Shown piece by piece: positions 25,258 to 33,826 of a DNA stretch of 64,000 nucleotides. The stretch is from Gottfriedia acidiceleris (GTDB lineage Bacteria > Bacillota > Bacilli > Bacillales > Bacillaceae_G), in contig NZ_CP096034.1 of NCBI RefSeq assembly GCF_023115465.1, positions 3,720,001 to 3,784,000 on the forward strand. The letters are read 5' to 3'. Position numbers and translations under genes: made by a program. The notes under the pieces were generated by a model. It searched no databases. It was given only the letters and a program-made list of their open reading frames with translations, and was not told the origin of the DNA. The first letter of the stretch is position 1. The number at the start of each line of letters is the position of its first letter.

Positions 25258-25827
25258 AAAGAAAGTGAGCTTTTAGCTCACTTTCTTTCAGAGTGTTGAA
25301 ATATAAAGACGTCAATAGGGAAAACGGACTTTAAATGAACATTTAATAATGATGAATTTAGCATTTTTTGAATGATTTTTTAATGAATTTAAATGTAAAT
25401 GTGTTTGAGCGATTTTATTTCCTATAATACTAGTAATGATTTCTTTAGAAGTTAAAAATATTATGGGCTATTTTTACGAAAAAAAATTCGATTGTTTAGT
25501 TTAATAACTTTTCTATATTAATTGATCTACAATCTGATTAAAGTTAGATTAATCTAAGTAAAGGCTATTTGATTAGGGTTTATCGCAGACATTTTTTGAT
25601 GAATAAGTTGATTGGAATGGAGGGATGCTCGACTCCTATGGGATTAGCGGGAAGGCTGAGACCCCGCAGGCTTGCTGAGGAGGCTAAAGAATCTCGCCCC
25701 ATGGAAAGCGAGCATCCTGTAATGGAAATCAACATCACTCTACTCCTTTTACGAAAATTTGATAATAAATTGACAAGGTTGTTTTTCAACAACGTAAAAG
25801 AAAGTGAGCTTTTAGCTCACTTTCTTT
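25258..25827 (+). mobile_element. Terminator-flanked repeat element, copy 3
   Basis: Flanks 25258-25288 and 25797-25827 are an identical 31-base terminator hairpin (AAAGAAAGTGAGC...GCTCACTTTCTTT). The enclosed 508-base element starts CAGAGTGTTGAAATA and ends TTTTTCAACAACGT. This is the clean reference copy: an AT-rich left part and, at 25606-25733, TTGATTGGA...AAATCAA enclosing GGATGCTCG/CGAGCATCC. The left flank lies nine bases after the cupin stop. No transposase or conserved frame is present. Confidence 0.85.
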
Positions 25828-25942
25828 ATTTTTGAATAGGGTAATGAAACAACTAACTAAGAGTTAAGAGATCTTATTTCATTGGAGTTCTCGTTACGAT
25901 TTCGTCATTTTTAATTTCTAGATAGATTTAGCCATTTAGTGA

Positions 25943-26470
25943 TTACTTCATATTTAAATAACTAGTACTCACAAATCCTTTTTTACCATTGTAAGAAACG
26001 ATTGCCCAATTATAATCCATTTGAGTTTTCCCTTCAGTTTGATAGCCAAGGAAGCTGACTTTTGCACCTTTTGGTATCACTGTTAGAACTTTATATTTTG
26101 TACTTGGCCCAGTACGTAAATTTAAATTAGCTTTTGTTGTAACAGTAGTTGGTACTTTTTGTAAGTATTTAGTACTTACATAAGCTATACCATTTTTAGT
26201 AGTTGTTGTTTTAATTTGCGCCCAGCTTGCATTATAGAATTTCACAATCTCAATTTGATCTTTCTTTCTTAAAGTGTCTACTACTTTTGAACTTGTATTT
26301 GGAGCACTTCGTACGTTTAATACACTTGCTGTTACCTCATATACACTAATTGGAGCATTTAAAACCGCTGCACTAACATGTGTCGGGCCGGCTGTTATAC
26401 CATTTGAAACTAATAAAGCGCCAGATAAGGCCATAGTTGATACAAAAGCTTTTAATAATTTTTTCTTCAT
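25943..26470 (-). CDS. Secreted protein with two SH3b domains
   Basis: A 175-residue protein with a signal peptide (about residues 1-34, ending THVSA-AV) and two bacterial SH3 domains: EVTASVLNVRSAPNTSSKVVDTLRKKDQIEIV... (about 45-105) and TKANLNLRTGPSTKYKVLTVIPKGAKVSFL... (about 110-175). The LNVRSAP/LNLRTGPSTKYK motifs are diagnostic. There is no catalytic domain, so it probably binds cell-wall peptides and stays with the wall. The GAGAGGAGG ribosome binding site supports the start. Confidence 0.85.
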   Translation of the reverse strand: MKKKLLKAFVSTMALSGALLVSNGITAGPTHVSAAVLNAPISVYEVTASVLNVRSAPNTSSKVVDTLRKKDQIEIVKFYNASWAQIKTTTTKNGIAYVSTKYLQKVPTTVTTKANLNLRTGPSTKYKVLTVIPKGAKVSFLGYQTEGKTQMDYNWAIVSYNGKKGFVSTSYLNMK

Positions 26471-26597
26471 TTTAAATTCCTCCTCTCACTTTACATCTCA
26501 ATAATATTGAATCAATGTTTCAAAATTGGTCATGAGATGTATCCAAATTGTAAACTTTTCAATTGTTCTGATTTGATACACCTAATAGGAAAAATTT

Positions 26598-26626
26598 GCA
26601 TATCGTTCCAAATTTATGGACAATCT
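26598..26626 (+). promoter_or_regulatory. Sigma-F-like forespore promoter of katX
   Basis: GCATA (26598-26602), a 15-base spacer, then GGACAATCT (26618-26626). This fits the forespore sigma-F pattern GYATA-N15-GGnnAnAnT at all but one of the fixed positions and puts the transcription start about 25 bases before the ATG. Known B. subtilis katX is transcribed by sigma F, which agrees with the protein assignment. Confidence 0.5.
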
Positions 26627-26658
26627 AAATTTTGTATTTGTATGAATGGAGGAAAATT

Positions 26659-28230
26659 ATGGATAACCAAGCGAATAATGAAGAAATATTAACCAATCGG
26701 CAAGGCCATCCAGTAACAGATAATCAAAATGTAAGAACCGTTGGTAATCGGGGACCTACAACTTTAGAAAACTATGATTTTCTTGAAAAAATCTCTCATT
26801 TTGATCGTGAACGAATTCCAGAACGTGTTGTGCATGCTCGTGGCGCTGGCGCACAAGGATATTTCGAAGCCTATGGAAAAGTAGGCGATCATGCAATTTC
26901 TAAATATACTAGAGCAAAATTATTTCAAGAAAAGGGGAAAAAAACACCTGTGTATGTTCGATTTTCTACAGTTGTGGGTGGTGGCCATTCTCCAGAAACT
27001 TTACGTGATCCACGTGGTTTCGCTACAAAGTTTTATACTGAAGATGGAAATTGGGATTTAGTCGGTAATAATTTAAAAATCTTTTTTATTCGTGATCCAT
27101 TAAAATTTCCAGATATGGTACATTCATTTAAACCAGATCCAGTAACAAATCTCCCTGATCCTGAAAGAATGTTTGATTTCCTTCATCTAACACCAGAATC
27201 CACTCATATGGTTACATTTATCTTTTCACCATGGGGAATTCCAGCTAACTATCGACAAATGCAAGGGTCCGGTGTTAATACATATAAGTGGGTAAACAAA
27301 GATGGCGAGGCAGTTCTTATCAAATACCACTGGGAACCGCTAAAACAAGGAATAAAAAATTTATCACAACGTGAAGCAGATGAAATCCAATCTACAAATT
27401 ATAATCATGCAACTCAAGACCTTTACGAAGCTATTGAGAAAGGTGATTATCCAGAATGGGAATTATGTGTACAAATCATGAGTGATGATGAGCATCCGGA
27501 GCTTGATTTTGATCCACTTGATCCTACAAAACTATGGGATCCAGAAAAGTTTCCTTTTTTACCAGTTGGAAAAATGGTATTAAACAAAAATCCAGAAAAC
27601 TATTTTGCAGAAGTTGAACAAATTGCATTTGGGACAGGTGTACTAGTAGACGGACTGGATTTTTCAGATGATAAATTACTTCAAGGTCGTACTTTTTCGT
27701 ACTCAGATACACAACGATATCGAGTTGGAACAAATTACTTACAACTACCAGTTAATTCACCAAAAAATCATGTAGCAACAAATCAACGTGATGGACAAAT
27801 GGAATATAAAGTTGACGCTGCGCCAGGTCAGAACCCACATGTGAACTATGAACCTTCATCTCTAGGTGGATTAAAAGAAGCGCCAAAGAATGGAAAAGAT
27901 CATGAACCTGCATACAATAATAGGTTATTACGACAAAAAATTGACCGACCTAACGACTTTATCCAAGCTGGCAATACCTATCGTGCTTTCGACGAAACTG
28001 AAAAAAGTGAACTAATTTCAAATTTAGTAAATGCACTAAAAGTATGTAAGCCTCATATCCAAGAAACGATGGTTGGTTATTTTACAAAAGCTGATGAAGA
28101 ATACGGACGTAGAGTGCGCGAAGGTTTAGAAAAAGCGAATCGTAATCGAACTGAACACACTAGCACCGAAGCAGCTGATGTCTCGTCTGACAAAGCCAAA
28201 AACATGGGTCATGAATCGGATCGATATTAA
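26659..28230 (+). CDS. katX: KatX-type catalase
   Basis: The GGAGGAAAATT ribosome binding site selects the Met at 26659 ([19 protein letters not shown]), giving 523 residues. It is a monofunctional heme catalase: active-site His59 in [11 protein letters not shown], the Asn of DLVGNN (about 137), and the heme-ligand Tyr in [14 protein letters not shown] (about 345). Sequence runs such as [38 protein letters not shown] and the Glu/Lys-rich tail match Bacillus KatX, the spore catalase that protects germinating spores from peroxide. A sigma-F-like promoter precedes it and a terminator follows. Confidence 0.85.
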   Translation: MDNQANNEEILTNRQGHPVTDNQNVRTVGNRGPTTLENYDFLEKISHFDRERIPERVVHARGAGAQGYFEAYGKVGDHAISKYTRAKLFQEKGKKTPVYVRFSTVVGGGHSPETLRDPRGFATKFYTEDGNWDLVGNNLKIFFIRDPLKFPDMVHSFKPDPVTNLPDPERMFDFLHLTPESTHMVTFIFSPWGIPANYRQMQGSGVNTYKWVNKDGEAVLIKYHWEPLKQGIKNLSQREADEIQSTNYNHATQDLYEAIEKGDYPEWELCVQIMSDDEHPELDFDPLDPTKLWDPEKFPFLPVGKMVLNKNPENYFAEVEQIAFGTGVLVDGLDFSDDKLLQGRTFSYSDTQRYRVGTNYLQLPVNSPKNHVATNQRDGQMEYKVDAAPGQNPHVNYEPSSLGGLKEAPKNGKDHEPAYNNRLLRQKIDRPNDFIQAGNTYRAFDETEKSELISNLVNALKVCKPHIQETMVGYFTKADEEYGRRVREGLEKANRNRTEHTSTEAADVSSDKAKNMGHESDRY

Positions 28231-28234
28231 AATT

Positions 28235-28260
28235 GGGATAGGCAGACGCCTATCCTTTTT
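28235..28260 (+). terminator. Terminator of katX
   Basis: GGATAGGC pairs with GCCTATCC around AGAC, followed by TTTTT. Confidence 0.85.
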
Positions 28261-28367
28261 AGCGTAATAGTTTATTATTATAAAATTCGAAACGAACAAC
28301 GACAATCCCCCTTACTTTTGCTTTTGGTTTTTTACCCACTATTTTGTTTCCTATTAAGAATCCCAAT

Positions 28368-29225
28368 TCAAGATGCCTTCAGATATTCACATATCTCTTC
28401 ATATGCTACGTTTATCTTTTTCATTAATTCTTCTGTACCTTTATTTCGGTCTGGATGATACTTCTTAGCTAATTGTTTGTATTGGTTCTTTATGACATTT
28501 AAATCTCTTGTATCAGTAGGTAATTCTAATATCTTAAGTAACTTAGTGATATAATCCTCTCTTTGCTCACCTGTTCCTTCTGTAATATATTTATCTATTA
28601 GATTGAGCGCTTGCTCACTTAACTTATCGAACGTTTGGTAAAACGAGCTAATATCTGTATTAGATACAGTTATATGGTGATTACTATAACTTGTAATGAT
28701 CTTCCTTTTTACTAACATATTAAACACAAGTAGTTCTTTTAAAAATAAACAAGTTCTATTATAAAGGTGTTGATCTACCAATGATGCTTCTAATTCATTT
28801 AACAAAGCAGCCGCTGTTCGTCCAACACTCACTGTCGTGTAATCTATACCAGCATAAGTATTTCCATATCGATCAATAACAGGGTGATAGCTACCATTAA
28901 TATAAAAGTGCATAGGTACTATTCGATTATCACTTATTCTTTTTAGAGCAATTTTCAATTCCCCTGTTGAATTACTAATTTGTAGTACTCCTTCACCAAA
29001 TACATAAAAACATTCATCTTTTATGGTTGGAGTATCATAAGTAAAGATGGGTCCCTTTGCATAAACATGAATCTGTTCAATATAAAATCCTGTTTCAAAT
29101 TGACCAGCTGGGTAATAGGTTGAACCATTACTTGTACCTTGATGACTATGAACTTCACTTGAACCTGAAAAAAAGATCGATTTAATAATAAAAAATGCAA
29201 TGATTAAAAAAATAAAGAACCCCAC
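28368..29225 (-). CDS. Membrane-anchored protein with C-terminal J domain
   Basis: A 285-residue protein starting at GTG. An N-terminal hydrophobic anchor (about residues 2-18) is followed by a Gly/Ser/His linker, a beta-rich domain (about 45-130), a helical stretch, and a C-terminal DnaJ J domain (about 225-285) with VIKNQYKQLAKKYHPDRNKG and the essential HPD tripeptide intact. J domains stimulate DnaK ATPase, so this protein may recruit DnaK to the membrane. It lacks the Gly/Phe and zinc regions of DnaJ. The central domain is not one I recognise. Confidence 0.7.
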   Translation of the reverse strand: MGFFIFLIIAFFIIKSIFFSGSSEVHSHQGTSNGSTYYPAGQFETGFYIEQIHVYAKGPIFTYDTPTIKDECFYVFGEGVLQISNSTGELKIALKRISDNRIVPMHFYINGSYHPVIDRYGNTYAGIDYTTVSVGRTAAALLNELEASLVDQHLYNRTCLFLKELLVFNMLVKRKIITSYSNHHITVSNTDISSFYQTFDKLSEQALNLIDKYITEGTGEQREDYITKLLKILELPTDTRDLNVIKNQYKQLAKKYHPDRNKGTEELMKKINVAYEEICEYLKAS

Positions 29226-29594
29226 TATTCCTATCCCTCTCTTGTATTAATAATCAATAAAATTTAACCAATATATAAAATGCATCTTTAAGTATACACA
29301 ATCAAAAATGTGATAAAAAGATTTTTTTAGATAAAATGACCTATGTAATAGACCTTATTACCCATCAAATCTCCTATTCTGTTTCTTCTATATTCTAAAA
29401 TTGATTTTAATCATTTTCAGGATGATAGCGACCAGAATTTTTGACTTAAAACTTTTTCTATAGTTGATGGATAAAAGATTATTAACTGAATATTGCAACT
29501 TAAATATTCACAATGAAAAGTTAAAAGTTTAAAATAGGTTTGTAAGGACGATGATAATACATATGAAATTAATTGAGAGTGGGCTGATACTTAA
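29226..29594. other. Intergenic region, nothing identified
   Basis: A 369-base AT-rich gap between the divergent J-domain and SRPBCC genes. I see no long hairpin, repeat copy or reading frame; it must contain the two divergent promoters but no box stands out. Confidence 0.4.
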
Positions 29595-30029
29595 ATGAAT
29601 AATGTGACTAAATTTAATATTTTCAAACCAGCAAAAGAAATATTCGAAGCATTTGTTGATCCAACTAAAATAGGCAACTTTTGGTTTTCTTCTAGCTCTG
29701 AACGATGGGAAGAAGGTAAAGTCATTACTTTAAAATACGATCTTTACAATGCTGAAGGTAAAATTAAAATCATCGAAGTTGAAGCAAATAAGAAGATTGT
29801 GTTTGCTTGGGGACCTACAGAAGAAGGAAATATCGTAACGATTACATTAAATGAAAAAGATCAAAAAAACACAATTATTGAAGTGGTGGAAGAAGGCTTT
29901 AGTGAAAGCAACCCTGAATATGTTCATCATTTAATCGACAATAAAGAAGGCTGGGTATTTATGCTTAGCTGTTTAAAATGTTATTTAGAATTTGGCGTAA
30001 CAAAGTTAAGAGGCGGATTAGTGAAATAA
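29595..30029 (+). CDS. SRPBCC (AHSA1) domain protein
   Basis: A 144-residue protein of the AHSA1 type: KFNIFKPAKEIFEAFVDPTKIGNFWFSSSSERWEEGKVI, strands around IKIIEVEANKKIVFAWGP and NTIIEVVEEGFSE, and a C-terminal helix GWVFMLSCLKCYLEFGVTKLRGG. The DPTKIGNFWFSS and GWVxMLxCLKxYLE motifs resemble the SRPBCC proteins often annotated as ATPase activators or polyketide-cyclase-like. No regulator is attached, unlike the copy at 7414. Ligand unknown. Confidence 0.8.
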   Translation: MNNVTKFNIFKPAKEIFEAFVDPTKIGNFWFSSSSERWEEGKVITLKYDLYNAEGKIKIIEVEANKKIVFAWGPTEEGNIVTITLNEKDQKNTIIEVVEEGFSESNPEYVHHLIDNKEGWVFMLSCLKCYLEFGVTKLRGGLVK

Positions 30030-30051
30030 TTTTAAAATAATATGAGTAGTC

Positions 30052-30102
30052 AAAAGGGCTGTCCCATGAGTTAGGTTAACTGACTTTTGGGTGCCCTCTT
30101 TT
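30052..30102 (+). terminator. Terminator of the SRPBCC gene
   Basis: AAAAGGGC pairs with GCCCTCTTTTT, enclosing a second stem CCCATGAGTTAG/CTGACTTTTGGG. The rest of the gap to 30310 shows nothing recognisable. Confidence 0.65.
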
Positions 30103-30310
30103 TAATTGTAAATGGAATAAATTATTCGTATAGAATTCTGAAGCTTTAACTTAGAGGGGGAACTCACGGGTGCTTATCATTTGAAGTTGAACTAATTGAT
30201 CTTTTTTTAGATATGCATGTAGACTAAAAAATGGACACACTGAAATGTTTCTAATGTAAAATAAACAAATTAATTTTTAACTTTTCTAAATTGTTCTCCA
30301 ATATCTATCG

Positions 30311-30341
30311 AAAAAAAAGAACCCTAAAACATAATGGGTTC
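30311..30341 (-). terminator. Terminator of the small membrane protein gene
   Basis: GAACCC pairs with GGGTTC around TAAAACATAAT, with an A-run on the left that gives a T-run on the minus-strand transcript. Confidence 0.65.
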
Positions 30342-30352
30342 AATATAACTCT

Positions 30353-30547
30353 TTATCTTCGTTGATTCGAACCCCTTACATAAAGGATAATAATCGCAAA
30401 AATAATCATTCCACAAACAATAAAAGGCATTAGGCCTGAACTGTAAACCATATAGACTCGAATATGACGTATTGCATTGATAACTATAAAAAGTACCATG
30501 CATAACCATAAAATTACAATAAGAGCCGCATTCTTATTTTTTCGCAT
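30353..30547 (-). CDS. Small two-helix membrane protein, unknown
   Basis: An AAAGGGG ribosome binding site nine or so bases upstream favours the Met at 30547 (MRKNKNAALIVILWL), giving 64 residues; an earlier Met at 30553 is closer to that site. Two hydrophobic helices (about 7-24 and 35-57) are followed by a basic tail RGSNQRR. Orientation by the positive-inside rule puts both ends in the cytoplasm. Family not recognised. Single gene with its own terminator. Confidence 0.5.
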   Translation of the reverse strand: MRKNKNAALIVILWLCMVLFIVINAIRHIRVYMVYSSGLMPFIVCGMIIFAIIILYVRGSNQRR

Positions 30548-30668
30548 AAACATCAGCCCCTTTCAATAAAGCAACTACAAAAAATACTGTTTGTTTTATT
30601 ATATAGTCGAATTAGCGAATCAATGACCATACGTTTTTGAGTATATGTAAAAGTTTAAAAAAATTAAA

Positions 30669-30702
30669 AGGATAGCTAGGTTAATATAACTAGAGCTATC
30701 CT
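30669..30702 (-). terminator. Terminator of the phosphotransferase gene
   Basis: AGGATAGCT pairs with AGCTATCCT around an AT-rich loop, eleven bases beyond the stop at 30713. Confidence 0.75.
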
Positions 30703-30712
30703 ATGGCTTCCA

Positions 30713-31618
30713 TTAATGATAAATCGAAAAATCTATAATATTTGCATATGGCACATCATTTTTAATCTTATTTTCTAAATCAACAAGTGTATATTTTTGC
30801 CACTCCTCTAATCGATTCATATCCCATTTTTGGACAAATAAATGGTGCAAAAATATTTCTCTCAATTTAAGAAAGATCGGGATTTGCTTTACTATGTCAT
30901 TATGAAGGAAGTTTTCTAGTTTATATCCTTTAAAAAAGTTCACCATAAAAATTTCAATAAACTGTTCATTCATTTGGTTAAAAGAGTTCTGTTGCCAATA
31001 TGCATGATAAAAAGCTGTAGCAAAATCCTGTGCGAACCAATTAAATGCACAATCATCAAAATCGATCGTATAAAGAGTATTACCGACTAAAATTATATTC
31101 CCTTGATGAAAATCATTATGAATAATTCCAAATGTATCGAAAGTCACTTGAAATTGTAAAAGTTTTTCCATGTGTATATCATAAAACTCTATCATATTAG
31201 GATCTAACTGATCTCTAATCCCAAAAACATCAACACGATTAGGTGACCAGGCAGGACGATGAACTTCACTTAATTTATACTTCTTGGATAAAGAATGCAT
31301 CTTTCCTAAATTTTTACCCCATTGTTCAAACAGGTGTTTATTCCAATGGTTAGGGTTTGATACATCAATCTGCTCGCCATCAATGTACTCAAAATTAGTT
31401 ATGACTCTTCCATCATCTTCTCTTAAATTACGATCCGCTCTTGGAACATTTACTCCTTGCATATGTAAATAATTTATAAAATCAATCTCCTGTAACACCA
31501 TTTCTTTTGTTCTTCCTAATTTAGACTGCCTAACCACCCTATTATAATCTTTATCATAAAATACATCATTTTGGAGCCCACCGCTTAAACGAACTTGATT
31601 ACTTTGCTTCCTTTTCAT
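30713..31618 (-). CDS. Aminoglycoside phosphotransferase-fold kinase
   Basis: A 301-residue protein with the APH/choline-kinase fold. The catalytic loop FGIIHNDFHQGNIILV gives the HxDxxxxN signature, and YTIDFDDCAFNWFAQDFA provides the metal-binding Asp (DFG-like DFDD). The N-terminal lobe has a glycine-containing loop NQVRLSGGLQNDVFYD. Substrates in this family range from antibiotics to amino-sugars and spore-associated metabolites; there is no basis for picking one. Single gene. Confidence 0.8.
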   Translation of the reverse strand: MKRKQSNQVRLSGGLQNDVFYDKDYNRVVRQSKLGRTKEMVLQEIDFINYLHMQGVNVPRADRNLREDDGRVITNFEYIDGEQIDVSNPNHWNKHLFEQWGKNLGKMHSLSKKYKLSEVHRPAWSPNRVDVFGIRDQLDPNMIEFYDIHMEKLLQFQVTFDTFGIIHNDFHQGNIILVGNTLYTIDFDDCAFNWFAQDFATAFYHAYWQQNSFNQMNEQFIEIFMVNFFKGYKLENFLHNDIVKQIPIFLKLREIFLHHLFVQKWDMNRLEEWQKYTLVDLENKIKNDVPYANIIDFSIYH

Positions 31619-31755
31619 TGAGAGTCCCTACTATCTTATAAAATTTAATACAATCCCATTTTTGTGTTCAGAACAAAAATATATTAAGATATTTTTAAGT
31701 GTTTAATCTTTTCTATATAAAATTCTATCTATTCAATTTAAGGAGTTTTCAAAAT

Positions 31756-31998
31756 ATGAGTATGCCTTTTGAATTTAATTGGTTAATTGTAACGAACGAT
31801 CACGCCGTTAGACACGAGAACAATCTATTCACGCTAGAGCAAAACGGATACCATTTATATCCTATTGATACACCCATCAATGTCTCGAGAAAGAATGATG
31901 AAAAACCTTTTGGAGTAGCTGTTATACAGAAAATCGAATGGAGAAATAAAAATACTTATATGCTTTATGAACTAAAAGCAATTGATACAGTTAATTAA
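31756..31998 (+). CDS. DUF2584 family protein
   Basis: The AAGGAG ribosome binding site selects the Met at 31756 (MSMPFEFNWLIVT), giving 80 residues. Family signature as I recall it: MPxEFNxxIVTxxxEVRxExNxFTLEKxGYxLYPIDxPI, which this protein follows closely (NLFTLEQNGYHLYPIDTPI). A small cytosolic Bacillus protein of unknown function. Own terminator follows. Confidence 0.75.
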   Translation: MSMPFEFNWLIVTNDHAVRHENNLFTLEQNGYHLYPIDTPINVSRKNDEKPFGVAVIQKIEWRNKNTYMLYELKAIDTVN

Positions 31999-32015
31999 TT
32001 AACAAAATTAAACAG

Positions 32016-32047
32016 AAAAAGTTCAAGAATAATACTTGAACTTTTTT
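32016..32047 (+). terminator. Terminator
   Basis: AAAAAGTTCAAG pairs with CTTGAACTTTTTT around AATAATA; bidirectional between the DUF2584 and 2H-phosphoesterase genes. Confidence 0.85.
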
Positions 32048-32080
32048 ATTCATATTAGAAGTTATTCTAAACATGTTTTT

Positions 32081-32626
32081 TCAACCCAGAGATTTTAAAT
32101 ACTTTGAATAGATAATTGGTGCATTATTTTTACTAATCATCTCAATAATACCAATCTCCTGTATTTTTCCTTCAATTAGATCCTTTCGATATAAACAATA
32201 ATTATACGCTTCTATTAGTTTATCCGGTAACAATCTATTAGCTATAGTACAATTTGGTACCCACTTTTCAGGTAGATAGATAGACTTTGGATTATCATTA
32301 AAATGTTTAAACTGAATTTGAAAATTCTCATGAAACTCAATCAGATTTTTAGTAGTATGTGGTGAAAAATACAATATGCCAGTATTTAAAAATGATCCAA
32401 TTGAATTAAAACTAATATCTATTTCCGGCTTATTTTCATAAAAATCATCTAATTGTTCAATAAACCTTTGCTTATCTAAGCTATGATAACTTGCTAAAGT
32501 AATATGCGGTTTACGGTTTACTACTTGATCAGCATAGAATGAAATGGATTTTTCTCTTAACTCTGTCCAAATATCTTTAATAATTTGTTCGGTTTCTGCA
32601 TCAAAAAACCCTACAACTACGTACAT
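32081..32626 (-). CDS. 2H phosphoesterase / 2'-5' RNA ligase-like protein with altered second motif
   Basis: Start taken at the ATG at 32626 behind GAAGGAAGAG; 181 residues. The first HxT motif is intact (RKPHITLASY, His41). At the place of the second motif the protein has WVPNCTIANR: Asn125 stands where relatives have His (WVPHCTxA). With only one catalytic His the usual 2',3'-cyclic phosphodiesterase/ligase chemistry may be lost or changed. The fold is otherwise complete. The Asn codon (AAT) is read directly from the DNA. Upstream neighbour on the same strand is a GNAT gene. Confidence 0.75.
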   Translation of the reverse strand: MYVVVGFFDAETEQIIKDIWTELREKSISFYADQVVNRKPHITLASYHSLDKQRFIEQLDDFYENKPEIDISFNSIGSFLNTGILYFSPHTTKNLIEFHENFQIQFKHFNDNPKSIYLPEKWVPNCTIANRLLPDKLIEAYNYCLYRKDLIEGKIQEIGIIEMISKNNAPIIYSKYLKSLG

Positions 32627-32647
32627 CACCTCTTCCTTCTTTCAAAC

Positions 32648-33148
32648 TTATACTAGATCCATATGCATAATAAAGAGCTCACCTTTTCTCCCCATTACTC
32701 TCTTTCCTTTATCAATAAATCCGCTTTTTAAATAAACATGCTGTGCAGCAATATTTTTATGATTCACTCCCAAAATAATTTCATCTCGTTCAGGGAAGTT
32801 CGCTTTTACAAAAGAAGGCAATAAACTTAAAGATTGTTTCGCAATCCCTTTTCCTTGAAAATTTGTATCAACAGAATAAGCCCTTAATAGAATTGCATTT
32901 TTATTATCACTATATTGTCTAACTCCATCCCAACCATGCAAAACAAAAAATCCTACAACATCATTGCTACTCAAAATTAAAATGGCATGACGATCAGCCT
33001 CTAATACACATTTTTCTATATTATCTATAGGTAGACCAGTAAATTTTAGATGCTCATCAGCTAGAAAATAGTTTTTTAATTGATCATCATAATGATCATT
33101 ATAAAATTGTAAAGAAATAGTATTTGTCGGTAATAAAGAATTAGACAT
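32648..33148 (-). CDS. GNAT-family N-acetyltransferase
   Basis: The TTGGAGGATATT ribosome binding site selects the Met at 33148 (MSNSLLPTNTISLQFYND), 166 residues. GNAT features: LIFSS-like strand HAILILSSNDVVGFFVLHGW, AYSVDTNFQGKGIAKQSLSLL (acetyl-CoA loop QGKGIAK), and EIILGVNHKNIAAQHVYLKSGFIDKG. The order is standard for spermidine/amino-acid type acetyltransferases but the substrate is not evident. The 2H-phosphoesterase gene starts 22 bases downstream, so they are likely co-transcribed. Confidence 0.8.
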   Translation of the reverse strand: MSNSLLPTNTISLQFYNDHYDDQLKNYFLADEHLKFTGLPIDNIEKCVLEADRHAILILSSNDVVGFFVLHGWDGVRQYSDNKNAILLRAYSVDTNFQGKGIAKQSLSLLPSFVKANFPERDEIILGVNHKNIAAQHVYLKSGFIDKGKRVMGRKGELFIMHMDLV

Positions 33149-33290
33149 GAAAATATCCTCCAAGAAAAATAGAATTACAAGAATAGTACAACAATTATAA
33201 GTGTATTTCTACAGTGTTTTTTTACTAGATCATTACAATTCTTAAACAACTATTTTGAAATCATGAAGGATTAAAACCTAATATGTAGTC

Positions 33291-33313
33291 AAACCACTTC
33301 TTTAGTGGTTTTT
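33291..33313. terminator. Hairpin, possible terminator
   Basis: AAACCACT pairs with AGTGGTTT around TCTTT, followed by TTTTCC, in the space between the gene at 33342 and the GNAT start. Confidence 0.4.
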
Positions 33314-33341
33314 CCTCAATAGTTTTCTTAAATTAAAAAAC

Positions 33342-33644
33342 CTAAATTTGCTCAAATGGTTCTGGATACTTTTGCTGAAAATACAATAATAAATCGCTTT
33401 TCTTAAGAAGGAGATTCAAACAAATTTGCTGACTGATCGCAGATTTAAATACAAGTTTATTGCAAAACTGACACTTTTCCTTTTCAATAAATGCATGTTT
33501 AATAGACAAAGGGAAAATCGTTTTTTGTTTTCCTGCTAATAATATGTAACTTTGATGTTTTACAGAAAAGCTTATTTTATAACCTTCGTATCCCCCAAGC
33601 TTACTAATTACCACGTTTTGAATATCTAAGTCTTGAATCACCAT
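33342..33644 (-). CDS. CxxC protein, first of a tandem paralogue pair
   Basis: The ACGGAGGTG ribosome binding site selects the Met at 33644 (MVIQDLDIQNVVISKLGGYEGYKISFSV), 100 residues. It contains CQFCNKLVFKSAISQQICLNLL, with CxxC and a third Cys, and pairs with the gene at 33827 (about 50 percent identical by eye, same spacing of YxGYKIxFS, FPLSxxHxF, CQxCNKLV, SQQxC). Probably a small metal-binding protein. I do not recognise the family. Confidence 0.55.
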   Translation of the reverse strand: MVIQDLDIQNVVISKLGGYEGYKISFSVKHQSYILLAGKQKTIFPLSIKHAFIEKEKCQFCNKLVFKSAISQQICLNLLLKKSDLLLYFQQKYPEPFEQI

Positions 33645-33732
33645 GTGTAATAGCACCTCCGTTTTCAACAAAATATATGACGAAATGCTATTTTTATGTC
33701 TCATTATCGTTAAATATTTTCATAAAAAAATA

Positions 33733-33757
33733 AAAACTACCCAAAAAGTAGTTTTTT
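33733..33757 (-). terminator. Terminator of the second paralogue
   Basis: AAAACTAC pairs with GTAGTTTT around CCAAAAA, past the stop at 33827 on the minus strand. Confidence 0.65.
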
Positions 33758-33826
33758 ATCACGATTTCTTTATTAATTTATTATTTTACTTTGGTCGACG
33801 GTTGTCAAAAGCCATTTTATATCTGA

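Noticed and set aside
25569-25835. Open reading frame of 88 codons inside repeat copy 3, and a similar frame on the opposite strand
   Set aside because: It is made of the structured repeat core and the flanking terminator; it is not conserved between copies (frames break in copies 2 and 4) and has no ribosome binding site.
30324-30509. Minus-strand frame of 61 codons
   Set aside because: Shifted-frame overlap of the two-helix membrane protein gene, running through its terminator.
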